A DNA stretch of 64,000 bases, from contig NZ_WPNZ01000027.1 in the NCBI RefSeq assembly GCF_009755605.1, positions 62,001 to 126,000 of the forward strand, read 5' to 3'. Source of the stretch: Streptomyces typhae (GTDB taxonomy: Bacteria; Actinomycetota; Actinomycetes; Streptomycetales; Streptomycetaceae). The notes below the pieces were generated by a model. That model did no database searches. It was not told where the DNA came from and worked only from the letters and a program-made list of their open reading frames with translations. This document shows, piece after piece, positions 1-8,967 of this stretch. How positions within the stretch are numbered: position 1 is the stretch's first letter; each line of letters starts with the position of its first letter. The translations under genes were made by a program, and so were the position numbers.

Positions 1-2150
1 GCCTCCGCCCCTTGTTCGAGCAGGACCGCGAAGCCGTCCTCATCGAGAACGGGGACCTTCAGTTGCATCGCCTTGTCGTACTTCGAACCGGGGTTGTCAC
101 CCACTACGACGAATCCGGTCTTCTTTGAAACGGAACCGGTGACTTTCGCTCCGCGGCTCTGCAGCGCCTCTTTCGCGCCGTCCCGGGTGTGGTTCTGGAG
201 CGTTCCCGTGACGACGACGGTGAGTCCCTGGAGGGGGCGCGGCGCATCGTCCTCTCCCCCGCCGGCCTCCTCCATCCGGACTCCGGCGGCCCGCCACTTG
301 CGCAGGATCTCGCGGTGCCAGTCCTCGGCGAACCACTGCTTGAGGGAGGCGGCGATGGTGCCGCCGACTCCGTCGACGGCAGCCAGTTCCTGCTCCGTGG
401 CCTGCTCGATCCGGTCGATGGAGCGGAACTCGCGGGCCAGCGCCTCGGCCGCGACCGGCCCGACGTGGCGGATGGAGAGGCCGGTGAGGATCCGGGCGAG
501 GGGCCGCTCCTTGGCGGCGGCGATGTTCTCCAGCATGGACAGGGTGTTCTTCTTCGGCTCGCCCTGCTGGTTGGCGAAGAAGGTCACCACCTTCTCCTCG
601 CCGGTCTTCGGGTCCCGCTTCGGCAGTCCCGAGTCCTGGTCGAGGACGTAGGACTTGATGGGGAGCAGTTCCTCGACCTTCAGGTCGAAGATGTCGCCCT
701 CGTCGGCGACGGGCGGCGTGCCGGGCTCCAGCGGGTCGCTGAGCGCGGCGGCGGCGACATAGCCGAAGTTCTCGATGTCCAGGCACTTGCGGCCGGCCAG
801 ATAGAACAGGCGCTCACGGATCTGGTCCCGGCAGGTCCGGCCGTTCGGGCAGCGGAGGTCGATGTCGCCCTCCTTCTGGGCCGCCAGGGCGGTGCCGCAG
901 GAGGGGCACTCGGTGGGCATCTCGAACTCGCGCTCGCTGCCGTCGCGCAGGTCGACGACGGGGCCGAGGATCTCCGGGATGACGTCCCCCGCCTTGCGCA
1001 GCACCACCGTGTCACCGATGAGGATGCCCTTGGCCTTGACCACGTCCTGGTTGTGCAGTGTGGCGAACTCGACCTCGGAGCCCGCCACGGTGACGGGCTC
1101 CACCTGCGCGTACGGGGTGACGCGGCCGGTGCGGCCGACGCCCACGCGAATGTTGACCAGCTTGGTGTTGACCTCCTCCGGGGCGTACTTCCACGCGATG
1201 GCCCAGCGGGGGGCGCGCGAGGTGGAGCCGAGGCGGCCCTGGAGGGGGATCTCGTCGAGCTTGACGACGACGCCGTCGATCTCGTGCTCCACGGAGTGGC
1301 GGTTCTTGCCGTAGTACGTGACGAAGTCGCGGACGCCGTCGAGGCCGTCCACCACCTTGCTGTGCCTGGTGGTGGGCAGGCCCCACTCGCGCAGCAGGTC
1401 GTACGCCTGCGAGAGGCGATCGATGTCGAAGCCCTCCCGGGCGCCGATGCCGTGCACCACCATGTGCAGCGGGCGGGTCGCCGTGACCCGCGGGTCCTTC
1501 TGGCGCAGGGAGCCCGCCGCGGCGTTGCGCGGGTTGGCGAAGGGCTTGTCGCCCGCCGCGACCAGGCGCTCGTTCAGTCCCTGGAACTTCTCCATCGGGA
1601 AGAAGACCTCGCCGCGGATCTCCACGAGCGCCGGGACGCGGTCGCCCCGCAGCCGCTCGGGGATGTCCGCGATCGTGCGGACGTTGGGCGTGATGTCCTC
1701 GCCCGTGCGGCCGTCGCCGCGGGTCGCCGCGCGGGTCAGCCTGCCGTTCTCGTACGTCAGGTTGACCGCGAGGCCGTCGACCTTCAGCTCGCACAGGAAG
1801 TGGTGCTCGCTGGTGCCCACCTCCTTGGCCACGCGCTCGGCCCAGCCGGCCAGCTCCTCGTCGTCGAAGGCGTTGTCCAGGGACAGCATCCGCTCGCGGT
1901 GCTCCACGGAGGTGAACTCCGTCTCGTACGCCCCGGCGACCTTCTGGGTCGGGGAGTCCGGCGTGCGCAGCTCCGGATGGCGCTCCTCCAGGGCCTCCAG
2001 CGAGCGCAGCAGCTTGTCGAACTCGGCGTCGCTGACGACCGGCTGGTCCTTCACGTAGTACCGGAAGCGGTGCTCCTCGATCTGCTCGGCCAGCCGGGCG
2101 TGCTCGTCGCGTGCCTCGGCGGGCACCGTGCCTTCCTGTTCGACAGCCAC
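1..2150 (-). CDS. ligA: NAD-dependent DNA ligase LigA (3' end cut by window)
   Basis: LigA seals nicks in replicating and repaired DNA, using NAD+ to form an enzyme-AMP intermediate on a lysine. 716 codons are visible and the frame is still open at base 1, so roughly the last 15-20 residues are missing. The GTG start at 2150 is preceded by GGGAGG at good spacing. In order are the Ia/adenylation domain with the nucleotidyl lysine in ELKVDG (K123), the OB fold, a four-cysteine zinc finger (about residues 412-437, CPSC then RCPNGRTC), helix-hairpin-helix motifs, and a BRCT domain (LTVVVTGTLQNHTRDGAKE) running to the edge. Nothing is abnormal inside the visible part. It is probably essential. Confidence 0.97.
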   Translation of the reverse strand, partial: MAVEQEGTVPAEARDEHARLAEQIEEHRFRYYVKDQPVVSDAEFDKLLRSLEALEERHPELRTPDSPTQKVAGAYETEFTSVEHRERMLSLDNAFDDEELAGWAERVAKEVGTSEHHFLCELKVDGLAVNLTYENGRLTRAATRGDGRTGEDITPNVRTIADIPERLRGDRVPALVEIRGEVFFPMEKFQGLNERLVAAGDKPFANPRNAAAGSLRQKDPRVTATRPLHMVVHGIGAREGFDIDRLSQAYDLLREWGLPTTRHSKVVDGLDGVRDFVTYYGKNRHSVEHEIDGVVVKLDEIPLQGRLGSTSRAPRWAIAWKYAPEEVNTKLVNIRVGVGRTGRVTPYAQVEPVTVAGSEVEFATLHNQDVVKAKGILIGDTVVLRKAGDVIPEILGPVVDLRDGSEREFEMPTECPSCGTALAAQKEGDIDLRCPNGRTCRDQIRERLFYLAGRKCLDIENFGYVAAAALSDPLEPGTPPVADEGDIFDLKVEELLPIKSYVLDQDSGLPKRDPKTGEEKVVTFFANQQGEPKKNTLSMLENIAAAKERPLARILTGLSIRHVGPVAAEALAREFRSIDRIEQATEQELAAVDGVGGTIAASLKQWFAEDWHREILRKWRAAGVRMEEAGGGEDDAPRPLQGLTVVVTGTLQNHTRDGAKEALQSRGAKVTGSVSKKTGFVVVGDNPGSKYDKAMQLKVPVLDEDGFAVLLEQGAE

Positions 2151-2180
2151 CGTCTCGTCCTCCCGTTGCCTTCAGACCCG

Positions 2181-3200
2181 TTACTCAGGGTTGTCCGCGA
2201 GTGATCTCGCCGCCCGGGCGCAGTGGGCGAGCGCCGCGCGGGCGTACGCCGGCGAGGCGCCCGCGAGACCGCACGACGGGGTGACCGTGACCGACTCCGC
2301 GAGGGTCCCCGGATTCAGCCCCAACCTGCGCCACAGCGTCCTGACACCCATGACGCTACCGGCAGGGTCTGACAATGGTCCGTCGGTGCCCGGCACGACA
2401 CCGGCGAACAGCTTCGTGCCCGCTTCGACGGCCTCACCGATCACCTCGTCGTCACGCTCGGTGAGCAGGGCGAAGTCGAACGACACGGCGTCCGCGCCGG
2501 CCCGGCGCAGGAGCGCGAAGGGGACGTCGGGCGCGCAGGAGTGGACCGCCACAGGTCCGTCGTGGACGGCCATGACGTCGCGCAGCGCGCTCTCGACGAG
2601 CTGGCGGTCCACGGCGCGGTGCGTGCGGTACTGGCTGGCCGTCTTGATCTGCCCGCGCAGCACGGCGGTGAGGGAGGGCTCGTCGAGCTGGAGGACGAGC
2701 TGGGCGCCCGGCACCCGCCTGCCGACCTCGGCGAGGTGGGCCCGCAGGCCTTCGGCGAGGGATCCGGCCAGGTCGCGGCAGGCGCCGAGGTCCGAGAGGG
2801 CGGCCTCGCCGTTCCGCAGCTCCAGGGCCGCCGCGAGGGTCCACGGGCCGACGGCCTGGACCTTGAGCGGGCCCTCGTACCCCTGCGTGAACTCCTCCAG
2901 GGCGTCGAGGTCCTCGCCGAGCCAGGACGCCGCGCGGCGCGTGTCGCGCCCCGGCCGGTCGCCGATGCGCCAGCCGCTCGGCTCCACGCGCGCGTACACC
3001 TCGACGAGCAGCCCGGCAGTGCGGCCGATCATGTCGGCGCCGGGACCGCGGGCGGGCAGCTCCGCCAGGTACGGCAGGCCCCCGCCGGCGTCCTCGTAGG
3101 TGCCGGTGACGGTCTTCGCGGTCTCGCGGGCGTCGCCGCCGGGCATCGATCCGACGCCGGTGGCGCCGCCCCACGCCATCGTGCTCACCGCTGCGCTCAC
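2181..3200 (-). CDS. Cobalamin-independent methionine synthase, catalytic domain only (MetE-like)
   Basis: The roughly 339-aa protein corresponds to the C-terminal catalytic half of MetE, which moves a methyl group from a folate donor to homocysteine. Zinc-ligand motifs are visible as VHSCAP (HxC) and, near the C-terminus, TPSCGLAG. The early VGSMPGGD matches the start of this short MetE family. It lacks the N-terminal half of full-length MetE (about 750 aa), so the methyl donor may differ; in archaeal short forms it is a corrinoid protein. The GTG at 3200 overlaps the stop of the upstream dehydrogenase as GTGA, implying translational coupling. An ATG at 3179 is the alternative start. Neither has a strong ribosome site. 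Confidence 0.85.
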   Translation of the reverse strand: MSAAVSTMAWGGATGVGSMPGGDARETAKTVTGTYEDAGGGLPYLAELPARGPGADMIGRTAGLLVEVYARVEPSGWRIGDRPGRDTRRAASWLGEDLDALEEFTQGYEGPLKVQAVGPWTLAAALELRNGEAALSDLGACRDLAGSLAEGLRAHLAEVGRRVPGAQLVLQLDEPSLTAVLRGQIKTASQYRTHRAVDRQLVESALRDVMAVHDGPVAVHSCAPDVPFALLRRAGADAVSFDFALLTERDDEVIGEAVEAGTKLFAGVVPGTDGPLSDPAGSVMGVRTLWRRLGLNPGTLAESVTVTPSCGLAGASPAYARAALAHCARAARSLADNPE

Positions 3201-3886
3201 CGTCCCGGCCGCACCGTCAGGTCGTTGACCTCGGCGTCGCGGGGCAGGTCGAGGGCCATCAGGATGGTCGTGGCCACCGACTCGGGGTCGATCCACTGCC
3301 CCGGGTCGTACTCCTTGCCCTCCTGCTGGTGCACCTTGGCCTGCATGGCGCTCGCCGTGCGGCCCGGATAGACGGAGGTGACGCGTACGCCGTTGCCGTG
3401 CTCCTCGTGGCGCAGGGAGTCCGCGAGGGCCTTCAGGCCGTGCTTGGAGGCCGCGTACGCGGACCATTCGGCGCTCGCGCGCAGCCCGGCGCCGGAGTTC
3501 ACGAAGATCACATGACCCTGGGCCACGCGGAGCTGCGGCAGGAAGTGCCGGGTCAGCTCGGCGGGCGCGATCAGGTTCACGTTGAGCTGGTGCCGCCAGG
3601 ACTTCGGGGTGAGCTCGCCGACGGGGCCGAGGTCGACGACGCCCGCGATGTGCAGCAGCGAGTCGACGCGGTCGGGGAGGCTCTGGTGCGAGAAGGCCCA
3701 GGAGAGCTTGTCGGGGTCCGAGAGGTCGCCGACGAGGGTGTCGGCGCCGGGGTACTCGGCGGCGAGCTCCTTGGCGCGGCCCGCGTCGCGCGCGTGCAGC
3801 ACGAGCGCGTCGCCGCGCGCGTGGAGGCGGCGGGCGACGGCCGCGCCGATGCCGGAGCCCGCCCCGGTGATCACATGAGTTGCCAT
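3197..3886 (-). CDS. Short-chain dehydrogenase/reductase
   Basis: This is a classical SDR of 229 aa. The NAD(P)-binding TGAGSGIG motif is at residues 7-14, the catalytic serine is S131 in FVNSGAG, and Y144/K148 form the YAASK motif. Next to the glycine motif the protein carries arginines (RRLHARG), which often goes with NADPH use, but cofactor and substrate cannot be assigned. The gene is translationally coupled to the MetE-like gene through a 4-base stop/start overlap, so the two proteins are probably made together. It is convergent-free on its 5' side, with 80 bases to the LOG-family gene on the same strand. Confidence 0.9.
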   Translation of the reverse strand: MATHVITGAGSGIGAAVARRLHARGDALVLHARDAGRAKELAAEYPGADTLVGDLSDPDKLSWAFSHQSLPDRVDSLLHIAGVVDLGPVGELTPKSWRHQLNVNLIAPAELTRHFLPQLRVAQGHVIFVNSGAGLRASAEWSAYAASKHGLKALADSLRHEEHGNGVRVTSVYPGRTASAMQAKVHQQEGKEYDPGQWIDPESVATTILMALDLPRDAEVNDLTVRPGR

Positions 3887-3965
3887 GCGCTTATGGTCGC
3901 ATTCCGGCCGGTGGCGGCGGACGCCTCGGTCGGCGCGGGAGGCGCCGCGCCCGGCGCCGCGGGGG

Positions 3966-4505
3966 TCAGCGCGTGCCCATGGCCTCCTCCAGGTAGGCGA
4001 GGGCGCCGACCGGCTCCTCCGCGAAGAAGACCAGATCGGTCAGGGGCACCGGCAGGAAGCCCTCGTCCTCCATGCGGCGGAACTGCTCCTTCAACCCGTC
4101 GTAAAAGCCGGCTGAGTTGAGCAGCACCACCGGCTTTGTCGTCCTGCCGTGCTTCTTCAGCTCCAGGATGTCGGTGGCCTCGTCGAGGGTGCCGGTGCCG
4201 CCGACCATGACGACCACGGCGTCGGCCTTCTCCAGGAGCAGGGCCTTGCGCTCGGCGAGGTCCTTGGCGATCACCATCTCCTGCACGCCGGGGCGCGCCT
4301 TGGCAGCGAGGAAGTCGACGGAGACGCCGACGAGCCGCCCGCCCGCCGCCTCCACGCCGTCCGCCACGACCTTCATCAGGCCGACGTCCGAACCGCCCCA
4401 CACCAACGCGTGCCCACCCCTGCCGAGCAGCTCGGCGAACTCGCGGGCGGGGCGGGTGTAGCGCTCGGGCAGGTCGGCGGCGGATAGGAAGACGCAGATG
4501 TTCAT
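3966..4505 (-). CDS. LOG family phosphoribohydrolase (TIGR00730)
   Basis: The 179-aa protein belongs to the LOG/lysine-decarboxylase-like fold. Family members hydrolyse cytokinin riboside 5'-monophosphates, or other nucleoside monophosphates, to base plus ribose 5-phosphate. The diagnostic RK pair (R86-K87 in LAERKALLLEK) and the motif VGGTGTLDE (101-109, a variant of PGGxGTxxE with Val first) are both present. An early GGSDVGLM matches the family GGGxxGLM. Older annotations call such proteins lysine decarboxylases, which is not supported. The start ATG at 4505 opens directly on the beta-strand MNICVFLSA, the usual N-terminus. Confidence 0.9.
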   Translation of the reverse strand: MNICVFLSAADLPERYTRPAREFAELLGRGGHALVWGGSDVGLMKVVADGVEAAGGRLVGVSVDFLAAKARPGVQEMVIAKDLAERKALLLEKADAVVVMVGGTGTLDEATDILELKKHGRTTKPVVLLNSAGFYDGLKEQFRRMEDEGFLPVPLTDLVFFAEEPVGALAYLEEAMGTR

Positions 4506-4634
4506 GGCCCCACGGTACTTTCCGGCACCGACACTGTAGGAAGGTGAGCGCACTGCGCGAAGGTGAGCGCACCAGCACACTGCGGGAAGACGAGCGGCAG
4601 CAGCCGTCACAGGACCTCCGGAAGGGGCAGCGTC

Positions 4635-4967
4635 ATGGCCGAAGGACACCGCATCACGGTCGAGCAGGGCACCCAGCACGTGCGCGTGGAGCACGGCGGC
4701 CAGGTGGTGGCCGATTCCACGCGTCCGCTGGTGCTGCGCGAGACGGGCTGCCCGGTGCGCTACTACCTGCCTCCGGAGGATGTGCGCACGGACCTGCTGA
4801 CACCGTCGGACACGCACACGTACTGCCCCTTCAAGGGCACCGCGTCCTACTGGTCGCTGCCGGACGCGGCGGACACCGTGTGGGCGTACCCCGAGCCGAA
4901 GCCGGACGTGGCCCAGATCAAGGACCACTTCTGCTTCTACGAGGTGACGGAGGTCCCGGCGGCGTAG
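4635..4967 (+). CDS. DUF427 domain protein
   Basis: This 110-aa protein matches DUF427, small single-domain bacterial proteins of unknown biochemical role. Family features visible are the YYLPPEDV segment, the THTYCPFKGTASYWS motif and the VWAYPEP segment. It has no signal peptide or membrane segment, so it is cytoplasmic. ATG at 4635 is preceded by GGAAGGGG. Upstream lie about 130 bases shared with the divergent LOG gene. It converges on the GlxA-type regulator, with only 16 bases between stops. A precise function cannot be stated. Confidence 0.85.
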   Translation: MAEGHRITVEQGTQHVRVEHGGQVVADSTRPLVLRETGCPVRYYLPPEDVRTDLLTPSDTHTYCPFKGTASYWSLPDAADTVWAYPEPKPDVAQIKDHFCFYEVTEVPAA

Positions 4968-4975
4968 CCACTCCG

Positions 4976-4996
4976 GACGGCCTCTAGGCGGCCGTC
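4976..4996. terminator. Hairpin between convergent genes
   Basis: GACGGCC and GGCCGTC form a 7-bp inverted repeat around a short loop. It sits in the 16-base gap between the DUF427 and GlxA-type genes and reaches over the latter's stop codon. It plausibly ends transcription in both directions, though no U-tract is present, as is usual in Streptomyces. Confidence 0.4.
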
Positions 4997-5964
4997 GCGG
5001 CGAACGTCCTGCGGTAGGCGGCGGGTGACACGCCGAGGACGGAACGCATGTGCTGACGCAGCGAGTTGGCGGTGCCGAAGCCCGCGCGGTGGGCCACCAG
5101 GTCGATGGGCAGGTCGCTGGTCTCCAGGAGGTGGCGGGCGAGTTCGAGGCGCTGGGCGGTGAGCCAGCGGCCCGGTGTGGTGCCCACCTCGTCGCGGAAG
5201 CGGCGTGTGAACGTGCGCAGGCTCATGCGCGCGTGCCCGGCGAGCTCTCCGAGGGTCAGCGGTTCCTGGAGCCGTTCCAGGGCCCACGCGCGCGTGGCCG
5301 CCGTCGTGGCGAGCGTGGGTTCCGGGACGGGCCGTTCGATGTACTGGGCCTGTCCGCCGTCCCGCCAGGGCGGCACCACGCACGCGCGGGCGACCTGGTT
5401 GGCGACGGCGCTGCCGTGGTCGCGGCGCACGAGGTGCAGGCACAGGTCGATGCCCGCGGCGACACCGGCCGAGGTGAGCACGTCGCCGTCGTCCACGAAC
5501 AGCACGTCCTCATCGACACGCACGCGCGGGTAGCTGCGCTGGAAGTGCGGGGCGAGGTGCCAGTGGGTCGTCGCGGGGCGCCCGTCCAGGAGCCCCGCGG
5601 CCGCCAGGACGTACGAGGCGCTGCAGAACGACACGAGCCGCGCCCCGGGCCTGATCCGGCCGAGCGCCCCCGCCACCGCCTCCGGGAGCGCGCCGCCGGG
5701 CAGCCCCCGGTCGAGGACGCGGGTGGGCGGGATCACGACGGTGTCGGCACCCTCCAGGGCCTTGGGGCCGGTCCCGCCGGTGAGCGAGAAGCCCGCGTCG
5801 GTGCGCACGGCGCCGCCGTCCACCGTGCACACGGCGACGTCGTAGAGCGGGTGCCCGGCGCCGTCCGCCGCGGCGCCGAAGACCCGTGCGGGGATGCCCA
5901 GCTCGAAGGCGTACACGCCGTCGAGGGCGAGGACGACGACACGGTGCGCGGTGCGGGAGGCCAT
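4984..5964 (-). CDS. GlxA family AraC-type transcriptional regulator
   Basis: This is a 326-aa two-domain regulator. Residues 1-190 form a DJ-1/PfpI-like class I glutamine amidotransferase fold, with the nucleophile-elbow-like segment SFCSASYVLAAAGLLDGR. About 225-326 is an AraC-type double helix-turn-helix (SLRTFTRRFRDEVGTTPG and NSLRQHMRSVLGVSPAAYRR). Such proteins are usually activators whose PfpI-like domain senses a ligand. The gene is divergent from the MDR oxidoreductase with 94 bases between the starts, so that enzyme is a reasonable regulatory target. ATG at 5964 is followed by TAHRVVVLALDGV, the typical N-terminus. Confidence 0.92.
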   Translation of the reverse strand: MASRTAHRVVVLALDGVYAFELGIPARVFGAAADGAGHPLYDVAVCTVDGGAVRTDAGFSLTGGTGPKALEGADTVVIPPTRVLDRGLPGGALPEAVAGALGRIRPGARLVSFCSASYVLAAAGLLDGRPATTHWHLAPHFQRSYPRVRVDEDVLFVDDGDVLTSAGVAAGIDLCLHLVRRDHGSAVANQVARACVVPPWRDGGQAQYIERPVPEPTLATTAATRAWALERLQEPLTLGELAGHARMSLRTFTRRFRDEVGTTPGRWLTAQRLELARHLLETSDLPIDLVAHRAGFGTANSLRQHMRSVLGVSPAAYRRTFAATAA

Positions 5965-6058
5965 GGCCAGATCCTGTCACATCATGGCCAAACTGCCAGC
6001 ACCGCGGGAACGCTCGTTGGCGCACGCTGAGGGCCGCTCAGCAGAGAGGACAAGACCA

Positions 6059-7015
6059 ATGAGCCTGCCCACGACCACCATGCGTGCCGTCAGCCCGCGC
6101 GCGTGGGGTGCCCCCGACGTCCTGGTCCCCGTGGAGGTGGACCGCCCCGCGCCGGGTCTCACGGAGATCCTGGTCAAGGTGCACGCGGCCGGTGTGAACC
6201 CGGTCGACTGGAAGACGCGCGCCGCGGGTGCGTTCGGCACCTGGGGCGACACCCCGATCCTCGGGTACGACGTGTCCGGCACGGTCGAGGCCGTGGGCCC
6301 CGGAGTGACCCTGTTCGAGCCCGGCGACGAGGTGTTCGGCATGCCGCGCTTCCCGGAGCAGGCGGGCGGCTACGCCGAGTACGTGACCGCTCCCGCGCGG
6401 CGCTTCGCCCGCAAGCCCGGGAACATCGATCACGTGGGCGCGGCTGCGCTGCCGCTCGCGGCGCTCACGGCCTGGCAGGGCCTGATCGAGACGGCCGGTC
6501 TCCGCGCCGGGCAGCGCGTCCTGATCCACGCGGCAGCGGGCGGCGTCGGCCACCTCGCCGTGCAGATCGCCAAGGCGCAGGGCGCGTACGTCATCGGGAC
6601 GGCGCGCGCCGACAAGCACGACTTCCTGCGCTCGCTCGGCGCGGACGAGCTGATCGACTACACCGCGACGGACTTCGCGGAGGCCGTACGGGACGTGGAC
6701 GTGGTCCTGGACGGCGTCGGCGGGGAGTACGGCGACCGCTCGCTGCCCGTCCTTCGCCGCGGCGGCCACCTGGTGACGCTCCCCGACCCCGGCGGTCTGC
6801 CCGACCCCGAGCGGGCGCGTGAGCTCGGCGTCCACGCGGGCTGGACGGTCGTGGAACCGGACCGGCACGGCATGCTGGAGATCGCCCGCCTCGTCACCGA
6901 GGGCAGCCTGCGCCCGGAGATCGCCGCGACGCTGCCCCTCGCGGAGGCGGCGAAGGCGCACGAGCTCGGCGAACTGGGCCGCACCCAGGGCAAGATCGTC
7001 CTGACGGTCCCCTGA
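6059..7015 (+). CDS. Zinc-independent MDR family NADP-dependent oxidoreductase (quinone oxidoreductase-like)
   Basis: The 318-aa protein is a medium-chain dehydrogenase/reductase of the quinone reductase/enoyl reductase type. It has an N-terminal GroES-like domain (VKVHAAGVNPVDWKTRAAG) and a Rossmann domain with the dinucleotide motif HAAAGGVGHLAVQIAKAQG. The catalytic zinc-binding cysteines of alcohol dehydrogenases are absent. ATG at 6059 has AGAGGA at good spacing, so a longer upstream frame is rejected. It is divergent from the GlxA-type regulator, suggesting control by that protein. The substrate is unknown; detoxification of quinones or enals is a family-level guess. Confidence 0.9.
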   Translation: MSLPTTTMRAVSPRAWGAPDVLVPVEVDRPAPGLTEILVKVHAAGVNPVDWKTRAAGAFGTWGDTPILGYDVSGTVEAVGPGVTLFEPGDEVFGMPRFPEQAGGYAEYVTAPARRFARKPGNIDHVGAAALPLAALTAWQGLIETAGLRAGQRVLIHAAAGGVGHLAVQIAKAQGAYVIGTARADKHDFLRSLGADELIDYTATDFAEAVRDVDVVLDGVGGEYGDRSLPVLRRGGHLVTLPDPGGLPDPERARELGVHAGWTVVEPDRHGMLEIARLVTEGSLRPEIAATLPLAEAAKAHELGELGRTQGKIVLTVP

Positions 7016-7018
7016 CTT

Positions 7019-7267
7019 TCAGCGGCAGGCGTCTTCCACGAAGTGGTCGAACTCCCCCGCCTGCACGCCCCGTACGAACGCGTCCCACTTCTGCCGTGTG
7101 GTGGTCACGACGGTGCCGGGGTCGTCGCTCTCCCGCAGGTACACGGCGTCGCCGTCCCCGAAGGCGACCTCGATCCACGGGCCTGGCCCGTGCTCGGTTC
7201 CGCCTTCGGGGACGGCCCGTATCCAGTCGAGGCCATTGAAGTCCGGGGTGCCGGGGCTCTGACTCAT
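7019..7267 (-). CDS. DUF397 small protein
   Basis: This 82-aa protein is of the DUF397 family, found almost only in Actinobacteria beside XRE/WhiJ-type regulators. The motif VYLRESDDPGTVV and the following WDAFVRGVQAGEFD are typical of the family. It lies 40 bases downstream of the RsbW-like ATPase on the same strand and ends 4 bases from the convergent oxidoreductase stop. In characterised Streptomyces loci (whiJ, abaA-like) such proteins help or antagonise the paired DNA-binding protein; here that role is inferred. Confidence 0.88.
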   Translation of the reverse strand: MSQSPGTPDFNGLDWIRAVPEGGTEHGPGPWIEVAFGDGDAVYLRESDDPGTVVTTTRQKWDAFVRGVQAGEFDHFVEDACR

Positions 7268-7307
7268 GGGACCAATTTCCCCGCCACCCTGCCGGTCGAA
7301 AGCGAAC

Positions 7308-7832
7308 TCACCCCCCGGACAGGGCCAGTTCGAACCAGACCGTCTTGCCGCCCGGCCCGCGCGGTCGCGCCCCTATCGGGTAGCCGCCCCACCGGTCGGC
7401 GACCATGTCGAGGATCAGTATCCCGCGCCCGCCTTCGGCGTGCAGCCCGGCCTGCGCGCACCGTGTGGACGGCTGCTCGGGGCTCGTGTCCCACACGCCG
7501 ACCCGCAGTACAGGGTGCAGCCACTGAAGGCGTACGGACACGGGGCCCTTGGTGTGCCGTACGGAGTTGGTGGCCAGCTCCGAGGCAAGGAGTTCGGCGC
7601 GATCGGTGAGATCGGTAAGCCCATGGGCATCGAGGACGGCGCGCAGGGTGACGCGAGCGATGCGGGGGCCTCGCGGGTCGCAGGGGAAGTGAAGTTCGTA
7701 GTGCCAGGGGTCGGTGAAGGGGAGGGGCTGGGGGTGGAGTTGCCTGGGGAGCAGGCAGGGGATGGGGGATGACGGGGTCCCGTTGTCCGCGGGAGCGGTC
7801 GGGCCTTGTTCCTGACGCTGGTCCGATTTCAC
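7308..7832 (-). CDS. RsbW-like ATP-binding regulatory kinase (HATPase_c_2)
   Basis: This 174-aa GHKL-fold ATPase resembles anti-sigma-factor serine kinases. The N box is ELATNSVRHT, the G1 region VWDTSP and the G2 region GGRGILILDMVADRWGG. No transmembrane part is present. The GTG at 7832 follows AGGAGG with seven bases of spacing, so the longer upstream frame is not used. Together with the downstream DUF397 gene and the divergent XRE gene it forms the three-part locus typical of abaA/whiJ-like clusters in streptomycetes. Whether it phosphorylates a protein partner cannot be judged. Confidence 0.87.
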   Translation of the reverse strand: MKSDQRQEQGPTAPADNGTPSSPIPCLLPRQLHPQPLPFTDPWHYELHFPCDPRGPRIARVTLRAVLDAHGLTDLTDRAELLASELATNSVRHTKGPVSVRLQWLHPVLRVGVWDTSPEQPSTRCAQAGLHAEGGRGILILDMVADRWGGYPIGARPRGPGGKTVWFELALSGG

Positions 7833-8010
7833 GGTGGCACCTCCTGGGGTGCGCGGTCGTGCCGAGAGGATGGGGCGCGCCGGGGGCGTTGCGGTTTCCC
7901 TGTTGCAGGTGGCCTTAACGCGGCTAGCGCTGCCCCGAGGGAAGGGGCGGCGCGCTTCCTGTTTGCGGCGGAGTGTGCGGCGCGAGCCACACTGTAGGAC
8001 CATTCCGCAT

Positions 8011-8057
8011 CACATGTGAGCCACTTTCCACTTACGAGTGGCGAAGTGTGTGACTCA
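8011..8057. promoter_or_regulatory. Dyad-rich operator region upstream of the XRE regulator
   Basis: The non-coding gap between the divergent ATPase and XRE genes holds several small palindromes: CACATGTG at 8011-8018, CCACT/AGTGG around TACG at 8028-8041, and a GTGAG...CTCAC pair framing them. Their position 50-100 bases before the XRE start fits autoregulation by the XRE protein. This is an inference from symmetry alone. Confidence 0.4.
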
Positions 8058-8112
8058 CTAGACCCCTATCTGTCGGTGCTGCCACACTGTCCGCGCGCCC
8101 GAGAGAGGACTC

Positions 8113-8967
8113 ATGGCTCCACGAAACGCACCCACCGCTCGCCACCGCCGACTCGCAGCGGAGATGCGTCGCATGCGGGAGCAGGCAGGCATCACCGTGC
8201 AACAAGCCGCCTCCACGCTCGGCGTCGACCGAACGATGATCTCCAACATCGAGGCGACACGAACGGGCTTGAGCGAGGAGCGCGTACGCCAACTGGCAAG
8301 CGCGTACCGATGCCCCGACCTGGCCCTGATCGACGCACTCACGTCCATGACCGGACCACGGCGGCCGAGTCACTGGTGGGACGAGTACCGAGGCAAGATC
8401 CCGGAAGGTCATCTCGAAATCTCGGAGGTAGAGCACTACGCCACGCGCATCCGCACAGCGCAGACAGTGCATCTGCCCGGCCTGTTCCAGACCGAGGATC
8501 ACGCTCGGGCGATCTTCGAGCTGACGGTGCCGCGACTGTCACGTCTCGAAGTCGAGCTACGCATTGCCCACCGGCTCGGGCGACAGAAGATTCTCACCGG
8601 GGAGAACCCGACTCCATACATCGGAATCATCCACGAAGTGGCCCTGCGGCTGGAGTTCGGCGGCAGAGACGTGGCACGTGCTCAACTGAACTACTTGGCT
8701 GACGCTTCTGAGCGCGACAGCGTCACCCTCCTCGTCATCCCTTTCAGTGCAGGCGGCTTCCACGGCGCGGGGCAGTCAGTCCTGTATGCCGAGGGACCCG
8801 TACAGCAGCTGGACACAGTCCAGTTGGACACGGCGTTGGGCGCGCACTTCGTGGATGCCCCGACACCGCTCGCGAACTATCGTTCCCTTCTCGACCTGAT
8901 GGAGCAGTCCGCGCTGTCCTCTGAGGAGTCGCAGAAGCTCATCCGGTCCATTGCCCGCGAACTATGA
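8113..8967 (+). CDS. WhiJ-type XRE regulator with DUF5753 domain
   Basis: This 284-aa protein has an N-terminal helix-turn-helix (residues about 12-70, AGITVQQAASTLGVDRTMIS) followed by a DUF5753 C-terminal domain (EVEHYATRIRTAQTVHLPGLFQTEDHARAIF is the usual entry to that domain). This architecture defines the large WhiJ/BldB-associated regulator family of Streptomyces, involved in timing of development and antibiotic production. GAGAGGA precedes ATG 8113. The DUF397 gene downstream overlaps by ATGA, so the pair is co-translated, which is the classic arrangement. Confidence 0.92.
   Translation: MAPRNAPTARHRRLAAEMRRMREQAGITVQQAASTLGVDRTMISNIEATRTGLSEERVRQLASAYRCPDLALIDALTSMTGPRRPSHWWDEYRGKIPEGHLEISEVEHYATRIRTAQTVHLPGLFQTEDHARAIFELTVPRLSRLEVELRIAHRLGRQKILTGENPTPYIGIIHEVALRLEFGGRDVARAQLNYLADASERDSVTLLVIPFSAGGFHGAGQSVLYAEGPVQQLDTVQLDTALGAHFVDAPTPLANYRSLLDLMEQSALSSEESQKLIRSIAREL

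Noticed and set aside
189..2204. 671-codon open frame opposite ligA
   Set aside because: Long antisense frames are common opposite high-GC genes; its product is low-complexity and ligA is certain.
3966..4928. N-terminally extended LOG protein
   Set aside because: The extra 140 residues overlap the DUF427 gene on the other strand and lack homology character; ATG 4505 gives the standard start.
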